Position numbers and translations under genes: made by a program | Part shown: one piece after another, positions 24,270-35,933 of the stretch | Numbering within the stretch: position 1 is the stretch's first letter | Layout: each line of letters starts with the position of its first letter | The notes under the pieces: generated by a model | What the model saw: only the letters and a program-made list of their open reading frames with translations | The model's database searches: none | Told to the model about the DNA's origin: nothing | Source of the DNA: Semisulcospira habei | Taxonomy: Eukaryota; Mollusca; Gastropoda; Semisulcospiridae | NCBI GenBank assembly: GCA_036245525.1 | Contig: BTPG01000003.1 | Location: forward strand, 213,808,449 to 213,872,448 | Direction of reading: 5' to 3' | Length of the DNA stretch: 64,000 nt

Positions 24270-26980
24270 TCAAACTCGTTTTATAAAGATTAATTCTAGG
24301 TCGCGCACAATAAGGGATTTTCTTGACGTGGAGTATGTTGATGACTGGACGGTAAATAGCGATGTGATATATTGGGTTAGCTTATTGTATAATGCCTTGA
24401 ACATAACCATTCCCTTATTGTAAATTAGATGATCTTTCAGGGGCAGAATTTTTAAGGCTGCCAATTTTTGGTCAGTAGTTAAGCTGGGATCAGGGAGTAT
24501 TAGTTTGGCAGCTCTCCGATGTAGAGAGTTCAATCTTTTCAAATTGGCATCGCTTGAACCATCCCACACAGTAGAAGCATAGTCTATATGCGATCTAATA
24601 TGAGCATTAAAGAACAGTTGACGTGTCTCCATAATAATTATCAGTAATGTGTTTAAGTTTTGCTAAGATTTACAGATTTCTGGAGACAATTTTACAAACA
24701 TTACTGATGTGTGGCTGCCACATAAGCTGATTGTCCACCGTGACTCCAACCAGGCGATGGTTAGTAACTTGTCTGATGGTTTTGCCTTTGAGGGACACAC
24801 TGAGTGAGAGAGAGCCAAGCTGGTGTTTTTGGCGGATGCTAATTACCATGCTCTCCGTTTTTACCGGGTTTAAAATCATAATATTATGACTGCACCATTC
24901 ATCAATATCTTGCAATGTGCTTTGCAGTCGTGAATTGATGTTTGATATATCCTTATCTGGCGTGTGTACTGCAACATCATCTGCAAACATATCACATGTA
25001 ACGCTTTCATTTTTTATCACAAGAGGAAGATCATTTATGAACAAGCAGAATAAAAGGGGACCAAGAATAGAGCCTTGTGGTACGCCATGCTTCACTAACC
25101 CTTGTTTCGAGTATGAGCCATTTAGTAATACCTTTTGTTTTCTACCTTCGAGGTAGGATTTGAGAAACGACTCCAAGTTGTTAGTATACATTGATACTTT
25201 TTTGATCAGGATTTCGTGGTTTACTAGATTAAAGGCTTTACGAAAATCTAGAAACATGACTCCTGTAAGTTTTGAGTCGTTGATGGAAGATAACCAGGTG
25301 TATATCATCCGTATCAGCGCAGTGTGACATGAGTGTTCTGACCTGAAGCCCGACTGCAATGAATAGATTAATTTTCGACTTTCCAGGTATATAGATTGAT
25401 GCTTGTGAATATGCCGTTCTAAGGGCTTGGACAGAACAGGTAGAAGTGATACAGGACTAAAATTACTAATTTCACTAAGATCCTTAGATTTAGGTAGAGG
25501 TATTACTTTCGCGTCTTTAAATGCGTGTGGAAAACAATTAAAATTAATGCAGAGGTTGTAGATATAAGTGATACTCTCTACAATGTAAGGGAGGGATATC
25601 TTGAGTATTTTCGCACTAATCTCATCCAGTCCTGATGATTTTTTTTTCCAAGGATGTAATTAATTTACCAACTTCATGAACCGCTATAGTGGGTATGACG
25701 AAAGGTTTTGTGCCGGCAGTTCTCGCCTTGCAGAAATCGACTAAGTTGTCGGGGCATACATAGTCATGCGACTCAGTTCCCAGCGGAATTAATGATTCTG
25801 CTACGGAGACGAAGTGGCTGTTGAAGCTGTTTGCTGTGAGATGCGGCGGTAAAGGAGCTGTGCTTTTATTCGTGCCTCTAGTAACTAAATTTATCGCACG
25901 CCATATTGTGGCACAGTCTTTACTTTCGTGAATAACTTTACCGAAAGTAATTTCTTTGCCTTCAGAACCATGGATTTTATTCGATTACATTCTTTCTTGT
26001 AATCGGTGAAACGATTCTCTCTTCTCAGCTCGTTCCTGTGCTACATGGCCTCGATAAGATCCGCAGTCAGCCAGGGTGGTAAAGTAGTGTATTTAACTCT
26101 TTGTTGTCTCAAGGGCGCGTGTTTATCTAGCACTCTGAGAAAGATTTGATACCACGTATCTAGTGCTTTATTTGGGTCGGTTTCATTGTACACTTCAGTA
26201 AACTCTGCAGAAGCTAGATCAGACAGAAAGGTATTTTCATTGAACTTTTAAAATGATCTGTATGTTATGCACGTATGTCCTTGCTTTTTTTTTTTTTAGT
26301 TTTGGAAGCTTGAACAGCCACGTGCAGCTCACCGGATAGTGGTCACTTACGCTAAGACTACCAACGTGAACGTTGCTAACTGCCAGCGGTTTATTTGTAT
26401 AAATGTGGTCTAAAACAGTGGCTGATGATGGCGTAACTCTAGTGGGCGATGTAACCATTTGTTGAAGACCGACTTAGGTAGTGGTACACTCCCATGATGG
26501 GTGAGGTTTAAGAGTGTCAATGTTAAAATCCCCTAGAAAGATAAGTTCGCTTTTATAAATATCTGTTTTATCAATCAAGTGTACAAAGTTGTCATACCAC
26601 TCAAACGTGGCCGCAGGATTTCTGTACAGAAACCCAACAAGTAAAGGAGGGGATTTAGATTGCCTAATCTCTATCCAAATACATTCCACATCGCTAGTTC
26701 CTAAGTCTGGGCGCCTGCGGGTTATGTGTTTAACTGAGTTGTGGATGTTAACCGCTACACCTGTCTCACCCTGGACTGACAGATCTCTCATAAGAATGGA
26801 GTAATTTGGAATGGCGATGGCCTCATCACTGATGTGGGAGGCAAGGCGTGTCTCGGTTATACCAAAGAGATGAAAGTGACTAGGTGAGTTAACATAAACG
26901 CAAACGTCCGGCACTTTGTTCGCCAGGTGATATACATTTAAATGGCCGATTCGAAAATTTTGGCCTTTTTTTTTACACAT
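24270..26980 (-). pseudogene. LINE ORF2: endonuclease and reverse transcriptase
   Basis: 26980-26474 and 26458-26237 give the endonuclease (RIGHLNVYHLANKVPD, ITETRLASH, FLGDFNIDTL, VLDHIYTNKP, SDHYPVSC). 26237-25359 is broken but holds RT block remnants. 25359-24670 gives RT (QSGFRSEHSCHTAL, FLDFRKAFNLVNHEIL, GVPQGSILGPLLF, DMFADDVAVH). 24632-24270 gives the C-terminal part (HIDYASTVWDGSSDANLKR). Multiple frameshifts make it nonfunctional. It is related to, but clearly diverged from, the plus-strand LINE at 4.3-10.1 kb. Confidence 0.85.
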
Positions 26981-27066
26981 TATCTTGTGTCTTAACGTCA
27001 GATCAGCAAAGAGGACAAACTAAAAAAAGTCAGTGTTTCAAGACAAGTCTGATTGATGACGCCTAA

Positions 27067-27068
<2 letters not shown>

Positions 27069-27158
<90 letters not shown>
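27069..27158. repeat. (AC)n microsatellite
   Basis: A pure AC repeat in the inter-ORF region of the minus-strand LINE. Confidence 0.97.
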
Positions 27159-27163
<5 letters not shown>

Positions 27164-27703
27164 CCCGCAGACAAACACGCACACACACACACACACACCC
27201 GCACTGACTCATGTGTCCGTGTATGCACGACCCCTGTCATCTTCAGTTCAGTGTGCGGACGGATAGATGACCAAGCCGACAAAGGTGCAGCACCTGGCGA
27301 GCCATGCATAGGTGCATAGCTTACAAGGCGCAACACCCATGCTGACATGGATCACCCTTCGTCTACTATTTGTATGTAGTTCACAACTTACAAGAACTGC
27401 AATAGATTCGTTCAGTGGGAACTGAATGTGACAGGGATTGTGGGACGCCGATTACGAAAATGATTGTAAGAACTGCGCGAGCAGCTTTAGTGCTTGCATT
27501 TGTGGTGGGTCCAAAAACATGGCTCCATCCGCTTGCTTCGCGCCCCAGGCGTTCGTAGGTGATTCCGCCACTAGTGGGACAATGGGTCCTGTCCCTGACG
27601 GCTGTAGCGGTGGGAAGTCGGTGGTCTGGAACCGAGGAGTCGCGTAGACACGGCCCTGCTGTACGCCGCCGGGTTGTGAACCTGAAAAGCTCTCGGGTGG
27701 TGG

Positions 27704-28436
27704 TTAGTTGGGCTGATTGGTGGGCGTGTGACGAATGGCGGGCGGCCGCTGCTGGCTTAAGGCGGCAGGCATCAAAGACGGGTTGCTGAGCCGTCTGCTA
27801 TCGCCACGTGAACCGTTTCGGCTGATGCCGGCTGGATTAGGCCCGTCCCCTTGGCCGGGCTCCCCGGCGTTTCTCAGCTGGTGGTAGGGGGCGTAAGGAG
27901 GGTCACCGTAACGGATTCTAAGGACAATCAGCTTAATGCCCTCATCACTCGGGTGGGTCATTGTGTTATCGCGTCTATACATGACCTGCTTGGGGGCGCC
28001 GTTCTTGGTCAGGAAGCTGAAAGTGTGGTCAACAGGCTGTACACGCGTTTGTTGACAGGCCTGTTTCAGGTTGGCGTTTGACATGCGCGCAGGTCGTGAC
28101 AGGGCGTGGTGATTGCTAACAGGAGGGACGATGGAAGAGACCTGTAATGTAGCGCGCGGAAAAGCGGCGGACACCAGACGGATTAGTTGTAGCCGCATTA
28201 GTCGTAACGTGTCCCTGAGTGTCCCTACAGCTGTTGATCCCGACGTGAAACACGACGTGGCGTACGTGTTGAGAAGGTGAGAGGTTGGCGAGCCATTTGC
28301 TCAAAGACTCAACACTGAGGCCAGAGACCGCCAGGTTTTGTACGACACAGTCTTTGGACGACATCTTCCGCTCGCTCACTCGATTCATAATAGAGTCACC
28401 AAGCAGAAGGACGTTTGACTGATGTCTGATGTTCAT
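27704..28436 (-). pseudogene. LINE ORF1 fragment: SGNH esterase
   Basis: 28436-28116 has block I VLLLGDSIMNRV and block III HVVFHVGINSCRD. A frameshift near 28150-28200 moves to the frame ending at 27704, with block V DNTMTHPSDEGIKLI and a Pro/Gln-rich tail. The domain is the same as in the ORF1 at 5.3-5.8 kb. The coiled-coil N-part is missing, so the copy is 5'-truncated or was cut by recombination with the neighbouring gypsy gag. Confidence 0.75.
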
Positions 28437-28523
28437 GGCACATAAATGGTCGTATGGAGTCTTTGGTGGCGGTGTATAGGGCGTTTTTAAGACTGTCTGC
28501 TCGGCGGCCTGGGACGGTGGCGG

Positions 28524-29167
28524 TCAGGTCAGGGCGGCATTCAACTGCGAATAATCTTCGGCTTCTTCTCTTGGCAAACGGGTGTAAAATTCAAGCTCTT
28601 TGCCCGTTAGAAGTGCACTCAGTTTGATAGCCCAAGTCTCTTGTCTCCAATTGTTACTACTCGCGAAGCGCTGAAATCGCTCTAGGTAAGCGTCGATCTT
28701 CTCTGAGGTTTCAACGAAAAGTGGACGTTTTGGTGTTTGTTCTCTGCTGGCTAATGCTGTTGCTTCATTAGCTCTCTGTTTCTGTGCCTCTAACTTCATC
28801 TGCTTCAGATGAATTTTGTGTTGTCGCTGCCTCTCTCCGCCTCTTCTCGCTCATCTTCTCGTTGTTTCTCTGCCTCTCCTCGCTGTTTCATTGCTTCTCT
28901 TCGCTGTTTCTCTGCTTCTTCTGCTTGAATTTCGAGTTTCCTGATTTCACGCTCTTTAGCTCTTTCTTTTCTCTCCCATTTCTTTTTTCTTGTTCTCTCT
29001 CGTTTCTTTTATTCTTTTTCCAGTCTCTCCTTTTCTCTCTCCAATCTCTTTTTTTCTCTCTCCAATCTCTCATTCTCTCTCTCCTGTACAAACTCGAGGA
29101 GTAGAGCTCATTCGAGTCCATAATCCTTTCTAATTTTCAGGAATGTCTCCATCTCTGAATTCGCCAT
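28524..29167 (-). pseudogene. gag: gag fragment of a minus-strand Gmr1-like gypsy element
   Basis: Starts at ATG 29167 (same MA.SEMETFLK opening as the plus-strand gag at 30931). A Glu/Arg/Lys-rich stretch with stops and frameshifts follows, then an open segment 28799-28524 with KIDAYLERFQRFASSNNW, TGKELEFYTRLPREEAEDY and QLNAALT. It ends abruptly where the LINE begins. Everything downstream (PR, IN, RT) is missing. Confidence 0.85.
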
Positions 29168-29250
29168 CTCTGCTTTTCACTGCTGGCTGTTTTCTCCTGC
29201 TACCCTTTCCACTGAAACAACTGAAGAAGGTCCCGTCGGAGGTGCCAAAA

Positions 29251-29998
29251 TGTTACGTGGTGGAGTTGTAGTCGTAGTATGATAAACACAAAAGACGCAC
29301 GCACGTAAGGTTCTTTAAAATAACCCTCATTCAGCTGCAGTGGCTTAAGGATGTAGACAATACTGAAGAAACGGTTCCAACAATATTTTAATTCAGCGAT
29401 GCGATCTCCACACAATGCAATTCCAAATGCACAATCACTGATACAAAGTCTCTTCTGCAATGTCCACACTCTGACACAAGGTTTCTCATACACAGCGTCT
29501 CACACAATGTACACCCTACACGGGCCACGTACCTACGCTAACTGTGTCTCTATGACTGACAAATGCAAGACAATGTACACATGAGCTGCCAAGCACGACT
29601 CTTTTATAGTAACAGGCTTTCCCGAAAGATCGCGGACATTCGTATAACACAACCAATCAGAACAAAATACGCAACTAAAACTCCTATATATCAATGAATA
29701 AACATTTCACTGGAATGTTCTTTGAGAATCTGGCTGCTATTTACCAGCCCCTATGTCGAAAAATACTGGCGTGCTACGACGTCACACAAAAGTAGGCACC
29801 TTGCCTGCTTTATTTGGAAAACACGCTATTAGTGCACTAGTAATGAACGCTAAGCTACACGCGCGCAGTGAACAAATAAATACTCGAGCTGCTTATAGAC
29901 TCTTCGTGACTCAACTCCGTGCGGCAACCGATAATCAACACCGCACTTTTTGTAAAGGAAAGTGAAATTCACTGAAAAGGTACGTGATTCGTAATCAT
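29251..29998 (-). mobile_element. LTR of the minus-strand gypsy element
   Basis: On the minus strand it ends CACGTAACA and is followed by TTTTGGCACCTCCGACGGG, a primer-binding-site-like stretch. It shares long segments with the LTR at 30006-30848 (GACATTGCAGAAGAGACTTT, CGCATCGCTGAATTA, ACTACGACTACAACTCCA). A TATAAAAG promoter motif lies near 29614. The outer end is placed at about 29998 by its TGATTACG start and is the least certain edge. Confidence 0.7.
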
Positions 29999-30005
29999 GA
30001 TAGCT

Positions 30006-30848
30006 TGTTACGATTGTGGTTGTGTTATCACGTGAGAGCGTTTATCGTAGGAAACGATCCGATATTCTTTTGAGCTGTCATGGTTATGATTCACGTATCT
30101 TTTTAAGTAACTTTTTCTTTTGGTCGCGCAGAGAGGGATTCATTTCGTTTTGTTATGTTAAGTTTAGTCCAGAACGTTCTAGAAGGGTCGCACTGTCTAG
30201 TGACCTCGTATGTGTGACGTCTAGTAGCTGGCAACAGTTCGTAACATTTCGCTACATTTTGTTTTTCAGTGCGCGTGAATTGAGCAGCCTTTATTTTGTT
30301 TTGGGAATATTCTCCTACCTTCTAAAGCTATCATAGAACGTGGTGATAGGGCTACCATACCTTTATGTGTCTTCATTATATATTAGGATTTAGAGCTGAA
30401 GTGAGCAGCCGAGTTTTTGTAGCCTATTTTAGTGATTCCAGAAGATTCGTATTTACGAGTTTCAGTTGTGTATTTCGTTCCGATTGGTTGCATTGTATGA
30501 TTTCCGTAGACGATTCTGGAATTTGGTAGTATATATAAGGAGGGCGTTAGGAAAGCGTGTTCGTACATTGTCTTGCTTTGTCAGTTGTAGAGACACGCAG
30601 TTTATTGCGAAAGACGCTGTGTATGAAAAACTTTGTGTCGCAGTGTGGACATTGCAGAAGAGACTTTGTATCAGTGTTTGTGCATTTGGAATTGCACTGT
30701 ATGGATATCGCATCGCTGAATTAAATATTGTTGGAACTGTTACTCCAGTATTGTCTACATCCTTAAAAGCCGCGTGTGACGGATTGCAGCTGAACGAGGT
30801 TTATTTGGTGTGTTTAGCATACTACGACTACAACTCCACAACGTAACA
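30006..30848 (+). mobile_element. 5' LTR of the plus-strand Gmr1-like gypsy element
   Basis: Begins TGTTACG and ends CGTAACA, a 7-bp inverted terminal match with TG...CA ends, giving about 843 bp. A TATATATAAGG promoter motif is near 30530. The sequence just after (TTTTGGCTCCTTCGACGGG) resembles the primer-binding site of the opposite element. The only LTR of this element I can find; the 3' LTR is not recognisable. Confidence 0.75.
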
Positions 30849-30930
30849 TTTTGGCTCCTTCGACGGGACCTCTTCAGTTGATTCAGTGGAAAGGGTAGCA
30901 GGAGAAAATAGCCAGCAGTGAAAAGCAGAG

Positions 30931-32124
30931 ATGGCGACATCGGAAATGGAGACATTCCTGAAAAATGGAAAGGAATGTAAACTCGAAGGAGCTCAACACC
31001 TCGAGTTTGTAAAGGAGAGAGAGGAGAAAGAAGAAAAGAAACGAGAGAAAGAAGAAAAGGAGAGACTGGTGATAGAAGAGAAAGAAGAAAAGAAACATGA
31101 GAAAGAAGAAAAGGAGAGACTGGAGAGAGAAGAGAAAGAAGAAAAGAAACGAGGGAAAGAAGAAAAGGAGAGACTGGAAAGAGAAGAAAGAGCCAAAAAA
31201 CGTAAAATCAGGAGACTCGAAATCAAAGCAGAAGAAGCAGAGAAACAGCAAAGAGAAGCAGAGAAACAGCGAAGAGAGGCAGAGAAACAACGAGAAGAGG
31301 AGCGAGAAGAGGCGGAGAGGCATCGTCAACACGAAATTCATCTAAAGCAGATGGAGATTGAGGCACAGAGCCAGAGGGTTTCTGAAGCAACAGTTTTAGC
31401 CAGCAGAGAACAAACAGCCCGTGCGCCAAATCTTTCACCTTTCATTGAAAATTCAGATAAGATGGACGCTTATCTGGAGCGATTCGAGCGCTTCGCAAAT
31501 AGCAACAATTGGAAACAAGAGACTTGGGCTATTATACTGATCGCACTTCTAACTGGCAAAGCGCTTGAATTTTACATTCGCTTACCAAGAGAGGAAGCCG
31601 AAGATTATACGCAGTTGAAAGCGGCCCTGTTGAGACAGTACGACTTCACTGAAGAAGGTTACAGGCGACGATTTCGGAACTGCAAGCCTGGAGAAGGAGA
31701 AACACCCGGCCTATTCATTGAAAGAATCAGAAGCTACCTGGAGAAATGGATAGAGCTCGCTGGCCTAAACAGAGAGTACCAAGACCTGTGCGACCTTATC
31801 ATCAAAAAACAAGTTTTCAGCGCATGTTCTAAGGACCTAGCCGCCCACCTCAGAGAGCAAAAAGACCAGTCACTAAAGGCCCTGGCCGACTTCGCTCAAA
31901 GATACCTTGACGCCCACAATATGAAGTTCGGATCCAGTAAGCCACAGCGTGTGTCTGCACCAGCAGAGGAAATCAACAATGTCAGAGACACCCCGAGATA
32001 CAAGGCGGTGGAGAACCTGACATTTTTCTCTGTGGAAAGAAAGGTCACAAGGCGATACGGTGTCCTTCTAAAGACATTCCTCGAGGCGACAACATCAGAA
32101 GATCCAACCAAGATCGTGGGATAG
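30931..32124 (+). pseudogene. gag: gag of Gmr1-like Ty3/gypsy element
   Basis: 397 codons from ATG 30931, 82 bases after the LTR. Residues 25-155 are a highly charged Glu/Lys/Arg coiled coil. Residues ~165-340 form the capsid-like domain (KMDAYLERFERFANSNNW, GKALEFYIRLPREEAEDY, FIERIRSYLEKWIELAGL, KKQVFSACSKDLAAHLREQ), related to SCAN/retrotransposon capsids. A zinc knuckle (CGKKGHKAIRC) lies near 32030-32060 in another frame, so a frameshift near 32020 has removed it from this protein. Confidence 0.85.
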
Positions 32125-32274
32125 CAGGCAGAAGCAGTACCACGTCTCAACTCTGAGCTGCCGCTGTATTAGCCAATGATGTGACGTCATCCAATGACTT
32201 TGAGTCTAGAGAAACGCGAGTGACACCAGAGCTAATTGAATCTTTCAAAAAGAATGGACGCATCCAAGTAGGAG

Positions 32275-32571
32275 ATGGGGCTACATTTTTTACCAGTCTC
32301 AAACATCGCGCTGCCAGAGAATGAAGTGCCGAACATGCCGGTGGTGTCAGGATTCGTCGGCGACACGCAAGTGAGAGTGTTGAGAGACACCGGTTGTAGT
32401 TGCGTCATGGTGAGAGAAAACCTAGTAACTGAAGACCAGATGTTACAGGAGTGGACCACCCTCATTTTGGCCGACGGAACTGTAAGAATTATCCCCCTTG
32501 CCAATGTCAGAGTGGACACTCCGTATCTGAGAGGCGAGGTGAAGGTGCTATGCGTGAAGACCCCTGTCTAA
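32275..32571 (+). pseudogene. Retroviral-type aspartic protease
   Basis: About 99 codons with the catalytic motif LRDTGCSCVMV and a flap-like region (LILADGTVRIIPLANV). In-frame TAA at 32569-32571 is followed without frame change by DLIIGNVDCV, the usual end of this protease family, so one nonsense mutation cuts it. Confidence 0.8.
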
Positions 32572-32725
32572 GATCTTATCATCGGAAACGTCGACTGTGT
32601 CAGAAACGCAGACGATCCAGGTCCAGAGTGGAGACCTGAAACATATTCTGTTACCACAAGAAGTCAAGCAAAGAAGAGTCAGCAAACCATCCCTCTAAAA
32701 GTGGCGGACAACAAGGAAAGCCGCC

Positions 32726-34283
32726 GTGGTGAATAAGGAAAGGCTGGTGGAGCTACAGAGAGCCGACACCACGCTTGACAAGTTCCGGGGTCAGACCGAG
32801 CCCGTAACGCGAAAGGGAAAGGAAATAACCTTCGAAACCAGAAAAGATATCCTGTACCGGATATTCGACAGCAATGGAGATAAACCTGTGCGTCAAGTAG
32901 TAGTTCCTGAACCTTTGAGAATGCAGGTGATGAAATTGGCACATGATTCCATATTGGGAGGACATTTGGGAATCAACAAGACCCTCGATAGAATCCGAGC
33001 TGTCTTCTACTGGCCTGATATGGGAGGCGACGTCATCCGATTCTGCAGATCGTGCGACATATGCCAGAAAACAATCTCTAAGGGAAAGGTGCCCAAGGTT
33101 CCTCTAGAGAATATGCCATTGATCGAGAGTTGCCACATTCCTTCTGCCATTGAAGATAAGTAGCGGCTAATCTCTATGTTTGTTTGTTTGTCTATTTTGA
33201 CAAAGGGTATTTACCCGAAATATTAATAAATTGTGTTGTACCCGTCTTTTCTAAGCGTGTTTCTTTCTCCGTTGGGTACTTCTTTGCATATTACACGCTT
33301 GGCAGTCACCTTTTTGGTCTGGATTCATTGATCGATATGCCTTTCAAGCGGGTAGCTGTTGACCTCGTGGGGCCAATATCTCCTTCGAGTTAAGATGGTC
33401 ATCGATACATTTTGACCCTGGTGGACTACGCTACACGTTATCCTGAAGCCATACCATTGAAAAAGATCGACACTCCAACAGTAGCAGAGGCGCTCGTCGA
33501 CATGTTCAGCCGTTTAGAAATATCTGAAGAGATCCTGAGTGACCTAGGAACTCAGTTGGTCTCAGACTGCATGGAGGAAGTCATCCGGCTACTGAGCATC
33601 CGACACCTTACTACCACCTCTTATCACCCCATGTGTAATGGGCTGGTTGAAAACTTTAATGGAACTTTGAAGGCTATGTTGAAGAACTGTGCACCGAGCA
33701 GCCAAGACTGTGGCATAGATATATCAATGCCTTGCTCTTCGCATACCGTGAAGTTCCACAGGATTCGACAGGGTTTTCCCCTTTTGAATTACTGTACGCT
33801 AGGACTGTGAGGGGACCCATGCACATCCTCAAAAAGCTGTGGACCAAGGATATCGACGCACCTGAGGTGAAAATCAGCTACCAGTACGTCTTTGACCTGA
33901 GAGAGAAGCTGGAAGATACCCTCAGGATGGCTCGAAAAGAACTAGGGAAGGCGCAGAACAAGGGGAAGCATTACTATGATCGTAAGGCAAAACCTCGACG
34001 ATTCCAGCCAGGTGACCAAGTATTGGTTCTTCTTCCTACCGACAACAACAAACTTCTGATGCAGTGGAAGGGACCATACTTTGTCGACACGGTGGGTGGC
34101 ATAAATGACTTCAGAGTCAAGGTCAGCAACAAGGTGAAGACTTACCATGCTAATTTGCTGAAGAAGTATATTGAGAGAGGTCGTCAAAACAAAACACAAA
34201 TGGCCGCATCGGTGCGTCTTGTTGATGACGAAAGACTAGACAACGAGAACCTGTTTGACCTTAATGAACTGCGACTCAAATAG
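32726..34283 (+). pseudogene. Integrase of Gmr1-like gypsy element
   Basis: Zinc-binding H2C2 (HDSILGGHLGINKTLDR, CRSCDICQKT), then the catalytic core with D (VAVDLVGPISPSS), D (SDLGTQLVSD) and E (NGLVENFNGTLK), then a C-terminal GPY/F-type module (PGDQVLVLLPTDNN, LLMQWKGPYFV). Breaks: a 199-bp insertion at 33127-33325, an in-frame TAA at 33391-33393 and a frameshift near 33690. It directly follows the protease with no RT between. Integrase before RT is known for the Gmr1 group of Ty3/gypsy elements. Confidence 0.85.
33127..33325. mobile_element. 199-bp insertion in integrase, possible Penelope-like remnant
   Basis: Flanked by a 10-bp target duplication CATTGATCGA at 33117-33126 and 33326-33335. 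Contains a TTTG repeat and the hairpin GGGTATTTACCC followed by GAAATATTAATAAA, a layout reminiscent of the ends of Penelope-like elements and of hammerhead-like cores. Family identity is an inference. Confidence 0.6.
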
Positions 34284-34765
34284 GATGTAGAAGATATCCA
34301 GTTCGGTCAGAATCTGATCCAAACTCACGAGAAGAACTGTGCGTCCTGACTCAAGGGAGTTCGAGCATCGGTTTACACCTGACCCAGGGACAACAGACAC
34401 CATCCAGCCCGAGGTTAATCTAACATCCGACAATCCAGTTCGCGACGAGTCGTGTCGTCTGTTTCGCAACACGAGTGAAAGGCCTAGAAATAATGTTCGA
34501 GAGGCGCCGGATGTGAGAGTCGACAGGAATTCCAGATTGCCAATTGTTATCGCGAAGGAACAAGAGAGATCCAATTAAAATTTGGTGTGTATGAACTGTG
34601 ACACTTTTCCTAAGCCGACAGTGTTCGACCCAGGACCAGTGACTTTGAACTGTGAACTGTAACTTATGATTTAGTGATGTTCCTGAAACAAACTTTGACA
34701 TTATTTTTAGTTAACCTAAGGATTCGCAGAACTTTGGAGCAGATTACCTAAGCAGAGCAGTTTGA
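34284..34765 (+). pseudogene. Remnant of RT-RNase H region with internal deletion
   Basis: 34290-34445 holds the linker and the very start of RT in several frames (TPDPGTTDTIQPEVNLTSDN, PVR). At 34730-34765 the text NFGADYLSRAV and a stop matches the end of the RNase H domain of this family. RT and most of RNase H, more than 1 kb in intact relatives, are gone. The 285 bases between have no recognisable domain. Confidence 0.65.
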
Positions 34766-35330
34766 ATGAACACTTCTGTGTCCAGAACATTTTGAAGAAA
34801 CATTTTGATGCTCAAGACGGTTTACAAGACTGTGAAACGATTATTTTGATTTCATTATTATGTGAAATTTTTATTATTTATTGTTTTGTGCAAGTTAATA
34901 CGACCACAACCGTATTTTGAAGTTTGAGAAGAACTTTTTGTAGAATTTCATTCTAAACGCGAGCACGCAATGTGTGTGCCATAGCGGCTGGCCGTGTACC
35001 ACTTGACTTGCCAGTGGAACTATAATTATTTTCTCCACAAGACGGCACCACTTGACTTGCCAGTGACTACCTGTGTCCGAAATGAACATCCAGAAGCACG
35101 TTACTTTCCATAGCCCATGAAGCTCCATCCGCGTCTCTACTAATCTGCCCCTGAACCCCCCACACACTTACCCCTCGTGCAACCGTACTCTTCCCTTCCC
35201 CCTCACACCCCAACTATCATGGCGTATTCATCTCCCGTCTTGTTACGCCAGCCCATCTTACAGTCCCACGCCCCTCCCCCACCCCACCCAGTCTCCTAAT
35301 TCCAGTGATCCTATTGTAAAAGACTCTCTT
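34766..35330. other. Gypsy 3' remnant, no gene seen
   Basis: AT-rich sequence with a repeated CCACTTGACTTGCCAGTG (near 34998 and 35048), then a C-rich stretch. No 3' LTR matching 30006-30848 was recognised. Confidence 0.4.
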
Positions 35331-35933
35331 GACGACAAGCAGAAAGTTTTCAATGATACAAATATTGACGTCCTAAAGCGCTGGAGGAAGGCACTGTCCA
35401 TCCGCTACGTCGATCTATTAAACTCAGCCAACTGTGGATACGAGGTAGTGTAGATAGACACAGACTTTGATAATAAAACAGTAACTCGGACTGACTTCAG
35501 CGTTCGCACCCGTGCAGCCGGAATCCCCGACACCCTTGCCAAGACCTGTGTGCAAGTGAGAAGAGAGGGCGTCAACTGCATCACGGTCAGCCTATACTAT
35601 AAACTCAACCGTAGTCTTGGCGAAACCTGTCTGATTCAGGGGGTACGTGCCGAGGAGTGGGTGCAGACTGAGTTCCGCCAGCTGTGCGCCCTGGTCAGGT
35701 CACTGCAGAATATACAGTTTGATGAGAGTGATGTACCCCAACCCATCTTCAGTCACCTACCCCTGTGTGCCGCCAGCCACCACCCTGATCTATCCCTGTC
35801 CTCCAGCTTGCGGAGTGAGGAACGTGACCATGACCAGGGGATTAACGGCCTGGTCACGCCTCGTCGCCCTAGCCTGGCGCTCCCGGCTCCAGAGAGAGAC
35901 AATAAGAGAGTACTAAGAATCAAATTTCAATAA
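35331..35933 (+). pseudogene. Unknown retroelement-associated protein fragment
   Basis: Frame with VFNDTNIDVLKRWRKAL, a stop near 35451, then open from 35460 to 35933 (SVRTRAAGIPDTLAKTC, ITVSLYYKLNRSLGETCLIQ, AEEWVQTEFRQLCALVRSL). A 'short strand, then C-L-I/V-Q-G, then W-x-x-x-E-F' pattern is something I associate with first ORFs of invertebrate retroelements. I cannot name the family. The tail is Ser/Arg/Leu-rich. Confidence 0.4.

Larger units (their letters stand above)
23808..28525 (-). mobile_element. CR1-like LINE on the minus strand, decayed
   Basis: Read on the minus strand: esterase ORF1 (28436-27704), an inter-ORF segment with an AC microsatellite (27069-27158) and no gene, ORF2 endonuclease and RT (26980-24270), a 3' UTR containing a ~115-bp direct duplication (24001-24110 and 24118-24230), then the family's 3' hairpin (23835-23883), an AATAAAGC signal and a TC tail. 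The 5' boundary abuts a gypsy gag fragment at about 28525. Confidence 0.8.

Noticed and set aside
30883..31341. Minus-strand Phe/Leu-rich frames as membrane proteins
   Set aside because: They are antisense to the Glu/Lys/Arg-rich coiled coil of gag.
32572..32726. Reverse transcriptase lost by deletion between protease and integrase
   Set aside because: The end of the protease runs straight into the integrase leader as in Gmr1-type elements, and traces of RT and RNase H are found downstream instead.
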